This document shows, piece by piece, positions 40,677 through 48,872 of a stretch of DNA of 53,004 nt (the stretch's first letter is position 1; each line of letters opens with the position of its first letter). The translations under genes were made by a program, and so were the position numbers. The stretch comes from Streptosporangiaceae bacterium. GTDB lineage: Bacteria > Actinomycetota > Actinomycetes > Streptosporangiales > Streptosporangiaceae. Location: the NCBI GenBank assembly GCA_030040155.1, contig JASHUG010000460.1, positions 1-53,004 on the forward strand, read 5' to 3'. The notes under the pieces are model-generated. The model saw only the letters and a list, made by a program, of their open reading frames with translations. It ran no database searches and had not been told where the DNA came from.

Positions 40677-42005
40677 ATGAAGGATCTACGCACTGTTGGC
40701 AGACGCACCGGAGCGCTCGCCGCCGCGATAGCCCTGGTCACGGCCGGCGCGGCCTGCGGCTCGAGCAGCCCTTCCTCAACTTCAAGCTCGAGCCCGAGTT
40801 CCATTACCGTCGCGGTCGCTTACCCGGCACCGCCCAAGGCACTGCTCGACCAGTTCACTAAGCAGACGGGCATCACTGTGAACTGGGTCAACATCGGCTG
40901 GGACGACCTGCAGACGAAGATTGCTGCAGCCATGTCCGCGAACACCTACTTCGCCGACGCCGCCGACGTCGACTGGTCGAAGGTCGGCGAGTACGAGAAG
41001 ACCGGCTGGTTCATCCCGCTCAATCAGTACTTCAACGTCAGCAGCCTGAGCTCTGACATGCCGCAGCTGGGCACGTTCATCGTGGACGGCAAGCTGATTG
41101 GCATGCCCTTTGACTCCTCGTTCATCGTCACCACCGCGAACGCGAACGACTTCAAGAAGGCCGGCATCACCAGCATGCCGACCACGCTGGCCGGCTGGTC
41201 GTCGGCGCTCGGGAAGGTCGGCAAGGCCAACGGCATGGCCAACCCGCTTGACATCCAGTTCGCGACCGCTGAGGGCCTGTCGACGTGCTGGTATCAGATG
41301 ACCGCGGCATTTGGCGGCTCGGTCCTCAGCTCCAGCTACAGCCCGGAGTTCACCTCACCGAGCTCACCCGGTTACAAGGCGATGACCTGGATGGTCAACG
41401 CCTACAAGAGCGGCCTCGTGCCGAAAGCCAACATCAACGTCACCGACTACGACGGGTTCACCACCGAGATGGCCAAGAACCGCGTCGCCGCCGTCATGTG
41501 CGACTACTCCGGCAGCGTCGCGTCCATCTACAACGTCCCGTCGTCATCGTCGGTCGTGAACCAGACGGAGTACGTGCAGACGCCAGGCGCCACCGGTCCC
41601 GGCATGAACGTTGCCAACCCGGACGGGATCGGGATCCCGAGGAACGCCCACAACGTGGCCGGCGCGGTGAAGTTCATCAAGTGGTTCACCTCCACCGAGA
41701 ACCAGGCCATCTGGGCCGGCCTGGACGGCCCGAAGGACGTGGTGAGCACGTTCCCGCTCCCGGCCAGGCTGTCCAGCTTCAAGCTCCTGGAGAAGGCGGG
41801 CAACATCGGTCAGGCTTCGCAGCTGGCCGCCATCCTCGCGGCCCACGCGAAGGCACCGTTCCCGAATGGCGCGCCGCCGTGGTACGTCCAGTTCAGCGCG
41901 GCCGTCCAGACCAACATCCACGAGGCCGCCGCCGGGCAGGAAACCATAGCCCAGGCGGTGAGCGCGATCGCCAACACAGTGAACCAGCTCAAGGCGTCCG
42001 GCTAG
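40677..42005 (+). CDS. Sugar ABC transporter substrate-binding lipoprotein (family 1)
   Basis: 442 residues from the ATG at 40677, 8 bases after AAGGA; an ATG at 40671 is too close to the site. A signal peptide with a cysteine at residue 27 (TAGAAC, then a Ser-rich linker) marks it as a lipoprotein. The extracellular binding-protein family 1 fold has the expected ITVNWVNIGWDDLQTKI and the long-range FIKWFTSTENQAIWAGL near the hinge. It feeds the two permeases downstream. Galactosides are a guess from the alpha-galactosidase nearby. Confidence 0.9.
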   Translation: MKDLRTVGRRTGALAAAIALVTAGAACGSSSPSSTSSSSPSSITVAVAYPAPPKALLDQFTKQTGITVNWVNIGWDDLQTKIAAAMSANTYFADAADVDWSKVGEYEKTGWFIPLNQYFNVSSLSSDMPQLGTFIVDGKLIGMPFDSSFIVTTANANDFKKAGITSMPTTLAGWSSALGKVGKANGMANPLDIQFATAEGLSTCWYQMTAAFGGSVLSSSYSPEFTSPSSPGYKAMTWMVNAYKSGLVPKANINVTDYDGFTTEMAKNRVAAVMCDYSGSVASIYNVPSSSSVVNQTEYVQTPGATGPGMNVANPDGIGIPRNAHNVAGAVKFIKWFTSTENQAIWAGLDGPKDVVSTFPLPARLSSFKLLEKAGNIGQASQLAAILAAHAKAPFPNGAPPWYVQFSAAVQTNIHEAAAGQETIAQAVSAIANTVNQLKASG

Positions 42006-42023
42006 GCTGTCCCGCCTAGCTCG

Positions 42024-42060
42024 CTCCCGGCACCAGGCCGCTGCGTACTGGTGCCGGGAG
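42024..42060 (+). terminator. Strong hairpin between binding protein and permease genes
   Basis: CTCCCGGCACCAG (42024-42036) pairs perfectly over 13 bases with CTGGTGCCGGGAG (42048-42060), loop of 11. It lies 19 bases after the binding-protein stop and hides the GTG at 42051. A partial terminator or an mRNA end protector would explain more binding protein than permease. Confidence 0.75.
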
Positions 42061-42098
42061 GCGTGGACCCGCGACGGCCAGTCAGGAGGCCCCGAAGC

Positions 42099-42986
42099 TT
42101 GAGAACGCGACTGCGCCGCCAGCTGTTGCCCTACATCCTGGTCTCGCCGTTGCTGGTGTTCATCGTGGCCCTGTCCTTCGTCCCGACCGTCGACACGACG
42201 GTCGAGGCCTTCTTCCGGGTCATGCCGCTGGATCCGCCCACCGCGTTTACCGGCGTCGGCAACTTCCGTGCCCTGTTCGACAATCCCGCGATCGTGACCT
42301 CGTGGGTCAACACCGCCGTCTACGTGGCCATCGGCGTGGTGGCCTCGGTCGTGCTCGGCACCGCGATCGCCGTGGCGCTGCGACGGCGGTTCCGGTTCCG
42401 CGGGATCATGCTCGCCCTCGTCATCTTGCCGTGGGCGCTGCCTTCGGTGGTCGAGGCGGTGATCTGGAGCTGGATCTACAACCCGACGTTCGGCGTGCTC
42501 AACAGCGCGCTGAAGTCCCTGCATGCAATCGGCGGATACCACGTGTGGCTCGGACTCGACCGGTGGCTGACCATCGCGCTGATCGAGATCGTCCAGGTCT
42601 GGCAGATCACGCCCCTGTCCGCGCTGATCATCATGGCCGCACTGCAGTCGATCCCGCCTGACCTCTACGAGGCGGCGCGAGTGGACGGCGCGGGAGCGCT
42701 GTCGTCCTTCCGGCGGATCTCGCTGCCGCTGATCAGGCCCGCGGTTGCCGTTGCCGCGGTCGAGGCCCTGGTCCTGTCGCTGAACATCTTCGACCAGGTC
42801 TACATACTCAACGGGATCGCGCCCCTGGGCTCCTCGGTCATGCTGCAGACCTACGTGACGACGTTCGAGGACCTCAACTTCGGCGGCGGGTACGCCCTGT
42901 CGCTGCTGGTCACAGCGGCCACCGCGCTGGCGTCGATGGCCATGCTGGCGCTGCTGTACCGCCGGACGGAGGCGGCGGTCACGTGA
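42099..42986 (+). CDS. Sugar ABC transporter permease (MalF/UgpA-like)
   Basis: 295 residues from the TTG at 42099, backed by AGGAGG (42084-42089) 9 bases upstream. A GTG at 42051 is in frame but lies in a hairpin. Six membrane segments are present, and the EAA loop reads EAARVDGAGALSSFRRISLP (about 207-226), where the ATPase docks. It heads the permease pair, with its stop overlapping the next start (GTGA). Confidence 0.88.
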   Translation: MRTRLRRQLLPYILVSPLLVFIVALSFVPTVDTTVEAFFRVMPLDPPTAFTGVGNFRALFDNPAIVTSWVNTAVYVAIGVVASVVLGTAIAVALRRRFRFRGIMLALVILPWALPSVVEAVIWSWIYNPTFGVLNSALKSLHAIGGYHVWLGLDRWLTIALIEIVQVWQITPLSALIIMAALQSIPPDLYEAARVDGAGALSSFRRISLPLIRPAVAVAAVEALVLSLNIFDQVYILNGIAPLGSSVMLQTYVTTFEDLNFGGGYALSLLVTAATALASMAMLALLYRRTEAAVT

Positions 42987-43915
42987 CGGCTGACTCTCAG
43001 GCGGAGACCAGGCTGACGCGCGCCGCCGACAGCGCCGCGGCCCGCCGCTTCGCACGCGCGCTGTCGCGCCGCCCGGCGCGCGCGCTCGGCCGCGTCATCA
43101 CGCTCGCGGTGATCTTGCTGTGGTCGCTGTTCCCGATCTACTGGGCGCTCAACACCAGCCTCACCACGCTGTCGGCCGCCGACAGCACGCCGGCCCGTTA
43201 CGTTCCCTCCCCGCTGGTCGGGACCAGCTACAAGTCGGTATTCGGCATCGGCGGTGCGAGTCAGGACGGCATCTCCAGCCAGCTCGGCCGGTCCCTGCTG
43301 AACTCCGCGGTCGAGTCCGGCGGCGCGATGATCCTGACGGTCGTGATCGCCGTCTTTGCGGCGTACGCCTTCGCCCGGCTGCAGTTCCGGTTCAAGCGGA
43401 CGATCTTCGTGAGCGTCCTGGCCACGCTCTTGCTGCCGGCCTACGCCACGCTGATACCGCTGTACCGGATCATGGCCAGCCTCGGGCTGGTGAACACCTA
43501 CATCGCGGTGATCCTGGTGTACACCTCAGGCTTCCTGCCGCTGGCAATCTGGATTCTCTACAACTACTTCAACAGCATCCCGCGAGAACTCGAAGAGGCC
43601 GCGTTCGTGGACGGCGCCTCGCCCATGCGGGCCCTGCTTCGCGTGGTGGTCCCGGTCGCGATGCCGGGAATCGCGGCGGCCGCCATCATCGCGTTCCTGC
43701 TCGGCTGGGCGCAGTTCCTGTTCCCGCTGGTGCTCACGACCGACCTGAGCACGCAGCCGGTCACGGTCATTGTCGCGGCGCTGAACCAGCAACGCATCGT
43801 CCCGTTCACGCTCATGATGGCCTGCGGCGTGCTGGCCGCAGCGGTCCCTGGCGTGCTCGCGCTGATACTCAACCGCTATATCGTCGAGGGCGTCACCGCG
43901 GGCTCGGTCAAGTAA
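42983..43915 (+). CDS. Sugar ABC transporter permease (MalG/UgpE-like)
   Basis: 310 residues, six membrane segments, and the EAA loop EEAAFVDGASPMRALLRVVVP. An N-terminal 30-residue Ala/Arg-rich tail precedes the first segment. GTG start at 42983 overlaps the previous stop. No ATP-binding gene follows; the next gene is convergent. The importer therefore probably uses a shared ATPase elsewhere, as with MsiK in streptomycetes. Confidence 0.92.
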   Translation: MTADSQAETRLTRAADSAAARRFARALSRRPARALGRVITLAVILLWSLFPIYWALNTSLTTLSAADSTPARYVPSPLVGTSYKSVFGIGGASQDGISSQLGRSLLNSAVESGGAMILTVVIAVFAAYAFARLQFRFKRTIFVSVLATLLLPAYATLIPLYRIMASLGLVNTYIAVILVYTSGFLPLAIWILYNYFNSIPRELEEAAFVDGASPMRALLRVVVPVAMPGIAAAAIIAFLLGWAQFLFPLVLTTDLSTQPVTVIVAALNQQRIVPFTLMMACGVLAAAVPGVLALILNRYIVEGVTAGSVK

Positions 43916-43929
43916 CCCCGCCCGGCACG

Positions 43930-44835
43930 CTACCGCCCCGCCTGCACGACGGACCGGTCAAGGAACCTGGGCCGGTCAGGATCGAGACCGCGGATCTCCG
44001 CCGTGGTGACGGCGACGCGCTGGGCTACGACGAGCTCGGCCTGCGGGTCGGCGTCCCCGCTGATGACGGTGGCGCCCGTGCGCCGGATGTCGCTGGCAAG
44101 TGCGCTATCGACGGCGTTGCCAAGCAGCCACACCACCGAGTTCTCCGTCGCGACGGCTATGGGGCCGTGCCGGTACTCCATCGGGGGATATGCCTCGCTC
44201 CAGGCCCCCGCGGCCTCCTGCACCTTGAGCGCCGCCTCGCGCGCTATGCCGATCGCCCAGCCGTGGCCGAGGAACACGTAGTGCGCGCGGTTCAGCACGT
44301 GCTCGTCCAGGTCGGCCGCGAGCGCCGCCCGAGCCTGCTCGATCACCGGCTGGAGATCGTGCCCGATGTGAGCGCGCGCCAGGGTCAGGACCGTCGTGGC
44401 GAATCGCGTCTGGACGACCGACTGCTCATCGGCGTAGTCGAGCACCAGCAGTTGGTCTGCCACCTCGGCGATCGGAGTCGCAGCATCGGCGGTGATGCCG
44501 ACCTTGCGCACCGGGCGAGGCAGGCCCTGCAGCGCGTCGAGGACCTCCGTCGTGGTACCCGAGCGCGTCACGGCGACGACCGTGTCGTAGGGCCGGGCAC
44601 CGGAGGTGAGGAACTCCGAGGCCGGGTACGCGTCGGTCTCGCCTAGCCCGGCTACCTGCCGCGCAACTGCAATCGCGGTCGCCACGTGCCATGACGTGCC
44701 ACAGCCGATGATCGCGGCACGCTCACCGCTATCCGGAAGGATCTTGGCGGCATCGGCCACGGAGTCCAGCGCCCGAGACCAGCAGTCAGGCTGGCTGGCG
44801 ATCTCCGCGAGCACGTACGGCTGACGTCCCTGCAC
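43930..44835 (-). CDS. SIS-domain sugar-phosphate isomerase/deaminase-like protein
   Basis: 301 residues with two SIS domains: the first has IGCGTSWHVATAIA and TRSGTTTEVLDAL, the second GHGWAIGIAREAALKVQEAAG and PPMEYRHGP. This is the isomerase half of GlmS-like or AgaS/FrlB-like proteins; no glutaminase domain is present. It would isomerise or deaminate an amino- or keto-sugar phosphate in the cytoplasm. It lies next to the sugar importer and both DeoR genes. GTG start at 44835 has GGGA upstream. The sugar is not known. Confidence 0.85.
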   Translation of the reverse strand: MQGRQPYVLAEIASQPDCWSRALDSVADAAKILPDSGERAAIIGCGTSWHVATAIAVARQVAGLGETDAYPASEFLTSGARPYDTVVAVTRSGTTTEVLDALQGLPRPVRKVGITADAATPIAEVADQLLVLDYADEQSVVQTRFATTVLTLARAHIGHDLQPVIEQARAALAADLDEHVLNRAHYVFLGHGWAIGIAREAALKVQEAAGAWSEAYPPMEYRHGPIAVATENSVVWLLGNAVDSALASDIRRTGATVISGDADPQAELVVAQRVAVTTAEIRGLDPDRPRFLDRSVVQAGR

Positions 44836-45209
44836 TGGCAGTCCCTTCGCCGACCCCTGCCGGGGCGCTCGCCGGGGGCCAGCTCGCTCGCGCCCGCTCC
44901 GGCTGCCGCCAGCGCGGCGCGGGCGGAAACCCGAAAGAAAAGTGCGCTCCCCAACCCCGAAGTGCGCACATCTTGCTCAGCTATATTGCACGATCTAGTC
45001 TACTTTAAACGACTATACGACACGTGTGATCACATCTCAAGCGTCACGTTAGCAGCGCCATTGTGAGCGTGCGCGCGTAAAGGTCGGCCAGCGGCGCCGC
45101 CGTCCGATTCGCGTCCCGGCCGTCCACCGACATCAGCAGGCATCTGACCCCATGAAATGAGGACGGGACGCGCGGGCCAGGCCATGGCGCCGCATCCCTT
45201 TGTCAACCA
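44836..45209. other. Divergent control region between SIS gene and DeoR gene
   Basis: 374 bases with no gene. An AT-rich stretch near 44970-45030 probably carries the promoters, and imperfect dyads such as TAGTC-TACTTTAAAC-GACTA (about 44996-45015) are visible. GAAGTGCGCACA (44959-44970) and AGTGCGCTCC (44941-44950), 20 bases apart, are likely regulator sites. Confidence 0.55.
44939..44970. promoter_or_regulatory. Pair of candidate DeoR sites upstream of the SIS gene
   Basis: AGTGCGC occurs at 44941 and at 44961, two helical turns apart. The second lies in GAAGTGCGCACA (44959-44970), which recurs exactly in inverted form at 46067-46078 before the alpha-galactosidase gene. Confidence 0.5.
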
Positions 45210-45971
45210 GTGCATCGTCGTGACCGGCTGAACCACATCGTGTCCGCGGTAGTCAAGCGCGGCGAGATCGACGTGCCTTCGCTCGCGGCCGAGTTCAGCG
45301 TGTCGCACGCAACCATCAGGCGCGATCTGGAGGCGCTGCAGCGCCAGCGGCTGGTCTGCCGGACCCACGGCGGCGCCACGATCCATGCTGCCTTTAACGA
45401 CCTGCCGCTCAGCTACAAGACAACGCAGGACCTGCCGGAGAAACAGCAGATCTCGCGGCGGGCCCTTGAGTTCCTCGCCGACGCGCGGGTCATCGGCACG
45501 ACGGGCGGGACCACGGTGGCGCAGTTCACCCGCCTGCTGCGGGACCGGGAGGACCTCACGGTCGTCACGAACGCGCTCAACGTGGCGGTCGAGCTGATCA
45601 GCAACCCGCGGCTGCGAGTCTTCGTGGCCGGCGGCGAGGTGCGCGGCAGCAGCCAGGAGTCCGTCGGCCGCAGCGCGGAGGCGTTCCTGGCCGAGTACAA
45701 CATCGACGTCGCGTTCCTCGGCGTCGACGGGGTAGACGCCGAGGCAGGGTGCACCAACTACGACCCGGCCGGCGCACGCGTGAACGCGATGCTGCTGCGG
45801 CGTGCGCGGACGAGGATCGTGCTCGCCGACGCCACCAAGGTCGGCCGGGTCACGATGGCGCAGGTCTGCCGGATGTCGGAGGTGCACGTGCTGATCACCG
45901 ACGCCCGGGCGCCGGAGGACAAGCTCGGGCTGATCCGGCGCCAGGGCTGCCGCGTGATCTGCGCCCGCTAA
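45210..45971 (+). CDS. DeoR-family transcriptional regulator, second copy
   Basis: 253 residues. HTH at about 5-58 (PSLAAEFSVSHATIRRDLEALQRQ); effector domain with GTTGGTTVAQFTRLL and VAFLGVDGVD. Strongly similar to the regulator at 39428, likely a paralogue. GTG start at 45210. It is divergent from the SIS gene and lies upstream of the alpha-galactosidase gene, so these are probable targets. The stop codon lies inside a 14-bp duplication. Confidence 0.9.
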   Translation: MHRRDRLNHIVSAVVKRGEIDVPSLAAEFSVSHATIRRDLEALQRQRLVCRTHGGATIHAAFNDLPLSYKTTQDLPEKQQISRRALEFLADARVIGTTGGTTVAQFTRLLRDREDLTVVTNALNVAVELISNPRLRVFVAGGEVRGSSQESVGRSAEAFLAEYNIDVAFLGVDGVDAEAGCTNYDPAGARVNAMLLRRARTRIVLADATKVGRVTMAQVCRMSEVHVLITDARAPEDKLGLIRRQGCRVICAR

Positions 45972-46022
45972 CCGCAGCCCGCTAACCGCAGCCCGGGCGC
46001 CGCGCACTGGCGCCGCGCACTG
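45966..46022. repeat. Two consecutive short tandem duplications over the DeoR stop codon
   Basis: CGCTAACCGCAGCC occurs twice (45966-45979, 45980-45993), the first copy containing the stop TAA. GCGCCGCGCACTG then occurs twice (45997-46009, 46010-46022). Confidence 0.8.
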
Positions 46023-46066
46023 CCGCCGCGATTTTCTGCGCGTTGTGAGCACTATGCGACGGATTT

Positions 46067-46078
46067 TGTGCGCACTTC
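46067..46078. promoter_or_regulatory. Candidate DeoR site upstream of the alpha-galactosidase gene
   Basis: TGTGCGCACTTC contains the perfect 8-base palindrome GTGCGCAC and is the exact inverse of GAAGTGCGCACA at 44959. A further dyad GCACA-T-TGTGC lies at 46172-46182, just before the gene. Confidence 0.45.
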
Positions 46079-46202
46079 CTGCTCGGCCTTGGCGCGTTAG
46101 GCGTCTGCGATCAAGATGGCATTCGTACGGACTTGCGTCACCCGAGAGATGGTGCTGGCCGCCGAGACGCGGCACATTGTGCACCGCGATGTGGGAGGAC
46201 TC

Positions 46203-47711
46203 ATGAGAAAGTGGACGCCCGCGTTAGCGGCTGCGGCGCTCATGGTGCCGATGGCGATTGCCTCGGTAACACCAGCCGCGCCGGCCGCCCAGGCCGCCAC
46301 GGCGTATCCGCCTGGCGGGCCCGACCAGACGCCCGTGATGGGCTGGAGCAGCTGGAGCTTCCTCAGGCTGGGTGCCGACGCAGCGCGAGTCAGGGGTGAG
46401 GCACGCGCCCTGATCAGCGACGGCCTGGCCGCCGTCGGCTACCGCTACGTCAACATCGACGACGGCTGGTATCAGTGTCCGGGGCCGCAGGGTCCTAATG
46501 TGGACCGCTACGGCCGGTGGTTGATCAACACCGCCAACTACCCGAACTCCGGCGGCAAGAACGGCATCAAGGCGCTCGCCGCCTACGTGCACAAGCTCGG
46601 GCTGAAGTTCGGCATCTACGAGACGGCGGGCATCTCCAGTCAGGCCGTCGCCCGAAACACTCCCATCCTGGGCACGCACTACACCGCAGACGAGATCGCG
46701 ACCACCAAACCGCAGAACAACTACAACTGCGGCGGCATGGTGAAGATCGACTACAGCAAGCCCGGCGCCCAGGCGTACGTGGATTCCGTCGTCGACGAAC
46801 TAGCCTCGTGGGGTGTCGACTACATCAAGCTCGACGGCATTACCAACAGCAACGGTCCCGACATCAAGGCCTGGCAGAAGGCGATCCATCACTCAGGCCG
46901 GCCGATCGTACTCAACATCACCCAGGGCAGCTACACGATCAAGCTCGCCCCGGTGCTGAAGGAGTACGCCAACCAGTGGGAGTTCGCGCCCGACATCGAG
47001 ATCAACGGCCCCGACGAAGGCTCGGCGAATAGCTGCAACGCACCGCCGTACACCGGCTGCCTGAGCGTGTTCCCGCTGACCAGCTTCGCCCACTGGAAGG
47101 ACCGGTTCGCGGACGTCGCCCAGTGGCAGCCCTACGGCGGTCCCGGCGGGTTCAATGACTACGACTCGATCGAGGTTGGCGACGGCAACAAGGCCTCCGG
47201 CATGTCGCTGGCCGCATCGGAGAGCCAGCTGAGCCTCTGGTCGCTGGGCTCGGCGCCGCTGATTCTCGGCGTTGACCTGACGCGCGGGGTCACCAATGCC
47301 TATGGCACGAGCGCGGGCCTGACCGCGACCGGCCGGCGGTTGCTGACGAACAGGCAGGTCATCGCCGTCGACCAGGACGCCATCGACGCATCGAGGATCG
47401 CGATCGCCGGCAAGCCGGGCAGCGGCGCTGGATACCAGGTCTTCGCCAAGGTCGAGCGGCGGGGCGACGGCATCGTCGGGCTGTTCAACACGACCACCAA
47501 ACTGAGCTCGGGCCCGGTCACGATCTCGACCACGGCGGCTGCGATCGGCCTGCCACCCGACCCGCACGGTTATCTGGTGGAGGACCTGTGGGGTGGCCTG
47601 TCGGTCGTCGCCGGCGGACACGCGAGGTTTGTCATCTCATCCGCCGGGGACATCACCGCGACCGTCCCGCCTGAAGGAGTGGCGTTGTACAGGGTCATTC
47701 CGCTGCGGTGA
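46203..47711 (+). CDS. Secreted GH27 alpha-galactosidase
   Basis: 502 residues from the ATG at 46203 (GGGAGG upstream); a frame extending to 46116 lacks support. A Sec signal peptide ends near AAQA-ATA (about 36). The GH27 barrel follows with GWSSWS near 46, NIDDGW, the nucleophile Asp in YIKLDG (about 210), and the acid/base Asp in FAPDIEI (about 264); a C-terminal beta domain ends at 502. It releases terminal alpha-galactose (or alpha-GalNAc) outside the cell for uptake by the importer upstream. The GH27 family also contains isomaltodextranases, a less likely alternative. Confidence 0.88.
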   Translation: MRKWTPALAAAALMVPMAIASVTPAAPAAQAATAYPPGGPDQTPVMGWSSWSFLRLGADAARVRGEARALISDGLAAVGYRYVNIDDGWYQCPGPQGPNVDRYGRWLINTANYPNSGGKNGIKALAAYVHKLGLKFGIYETAGISSQAVARNTPILGTHYTADEIATTKPQNNYNCGGMVKIDYSKPGAQAYVDSVVDELASWGVDYIKLDGITNSNGPDIKAWQKAIHHSGRPIVLNITQGSYTIKLAPVLKEYANQWEFAPDIEINGPDEGSANSCNAPPYTGCLSVFPLTSFAHWKDRFADVAQWQPYGGPGGFNDYDSIEVGDGNKASGMSLAASESQLSLWSLGSAPLILGVDLTRGVTNAYGTSAGLTATGRRLLTNRQVIAVDQDAIDASRIAIAGKPGSGAGYQVFAKVERRGDGIVGLFNTTTKLSSGPVTISTTAAAIGLPPDPHGYLVEDLWGGLSVVAGGHARFVISSAGDITATVPPEGVALYRVIPLR

Positions 47712-47718
47712 CGGTCAC

Positions 47719-47756
47719 GCCGACGGGGCTCAGGTCGGAGCCTGGGCCCCGTCGGC
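47719..47756. terminator. Bidirectional terminator between the GH27 gene and the SDR gene
   Basis: GCCGACGGGGC (47719-47729) pairs with GCCCCGTCGGC (47746-47756); inner CAGG/CCTG pairing extends the stem to about 16 pairs with one T-G wobble. The two genes are convergent, so one hairpin can serve both. Confidence 0.75.
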
Positions 47757-47772
47757 ATAACGGCGGGGCTCG

Positions 47773-48540
47773 CTACATGACCGCGAGCTGGCCGCCGTCG
47801 ATGACCAGCGCGGCGCCGTGCACGAAGGACGCCTCGTCCGAGGCCAGGAACGCGTAGGCCGCCGCCACCTCCTCCGGCTGCCCGACTCGGCCCAGCGGGA
47901 TCTTCTCGCGCGCGTAGGCGGCCTCGAAACCCTCGCCCTGCCCGGCGGCGATCGCCGCGTTCAGCGGGGTCTGGATGTAGCCGGGACACAGCGCGTTCAC
48001 CCTGATCCCGTACCGGCCGAGTTCCACCGCCATCGTGCGAGTGAGCTGGAGTACGCCTCCCTTGGAGGCGTTGTAATGGGCGTAGTCCGCCTCGCCGGCC
48101 AGGCTGTTGGTTGACGACATGTTGATGATCACGCCGCCGGTCCCGCGGCCGACCATAAGCCGGCTGACGTCCCTGGCGACCAGGAACATGCCGCGCAGGT
48201 TCACCGCGAGGGTCCGGTCCCAGTCGCTCGCGCTGATCGTCAGGAACGGGTCGCGCCGCGCTGTCCCGGCGTTATTAGCCAGGATCTCAATGCCGCCGAG
48301 GGCCGCATCGGCCGCGCTGACCATCCCGGCGACCTCAGCCTCGGAGCTGACGTCGCAGGCCAGACCGGAGACGTCCGCGCCAGTTTCGCGCAGCCTCGTG
48401 ACCGCGGCGTCGACTTCAGCCGCGTCGAGCCCGCAGAGGAAAACTCGGCAGTCTTCCTCGCCGAACCGGCGGGCCGTGGCCAGCCCGATCCCGCTGCTGC
48501 CGCCGCAAACCAGCACTCGCCGGCCGGCCAGACCACGCAT
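47773..48540 (-). CDS. Short-chain dehydrogenase/reductase (SDR)
   Basis: 255 residues, classical SDR size. Cofactor motif GGSSGIG (13-19), NNAG (about 90-93), catalytic Ser near residue 141 and Tyr-x-x-x-Lys in HYNASKGG (about 155-159). The end VHGAALVIDGG is the usual C-terminus. The ATG at 48540 has GGAGGAG upstream. Substrate not readable; the neighbouring galactosidase suggests a sugar or its acid, but this is only context. Confidence 0.9.
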   Translation of the reverse strand: MRGLAGRRVLVCGGSSGIGLATARRFGEEDCRVFLCGLDAAEVDAAVTRLRETGADVSGLACDVSSEAEVAGMVSAADAALGGIEILANNAGTARRDPFLTISASDWDRTLAVNLRGMFLVARDVSRLMVGRGTGGVIINMSSTNSLAGEADYAHYNASKGGVLQLTRTMAVELGRYGIRVNALCPGYIQTPLNAAIAAGQGEGFEAAYAREKIPLGRVGQPEEVAAAYAFLASDEASFVHGAALVIDGGQLAVM

Positions 48541-48872
48541 GCGCCTCCTCCACGATCACCGCGGGCCCGCTGGCCATGCCGACAGAACGGGCCTTCGGCC
48601 AAATTAGCCCGCCGCCGAGCCTCAGTTATTGCACTCCCTGTACGTTGTGCGGTGCAAACCAGGTCAAAGCGGTGCCCAAAGCGCCGAGAACATTCAGGGA
48701 GTGTGAGAACGTACAGGCAGTGTGAGAACTTTCAGGCAGTGTGAGAACGTACAGGGAGTCGGCGGCCGGCCGAGAACCGTGACCAAGGCCAGCATCGTTT
48801 GCGCGGGCACGCCAGGGGGCGGGCCGCGAGCTTGATTTGCCGGCTGGATGGTCGTCAGCCGAGGATGAAGCG
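48541..48872. other. Divergent intergenic region between SDR and sirtuin genes
   Basis: 332 bases with no gene. It holds the 19-bp repeat array described separately and probably the promoters of both flanking genes. No clear -35/-10 pair was identified by eye. Confidence 0.5.
48633..48761. repeat. Array of four 19-bp direct repeats plus an inverted copy
   Basis: The units begin GAGAAC at 48686, 48705, 48724 and 48743, each 19 bases, consensus GAGAACGTACAGGCAGTGT with small changes. An inverted copy, ACTCCCTGTACGTT, lies at 48633-48646 and pairs with AACGTACAGGGAGT of the last unit. The array sits in the gap between the SDR start and the sirtuin start. Confidence 0.85.

Noticed and set aside
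40312-40861. Small plus-strand frames in the leader of the sugar importer
   Set aside because: Arg/Pro/Ala-rich with no ribosome site or recognisable domain; kept as non-coding leader.
41544-43055. 503-codon minus-strand frame across the sugar ABC genes
   Set aside because: Same reason: a mirror of strongly biased coding sequence, no recognisable motif.
48686-48761. Possible CRISPR array
   Set aside because: The 19-bp units are directly adjacent, with no spacers and no cas genes in the window.
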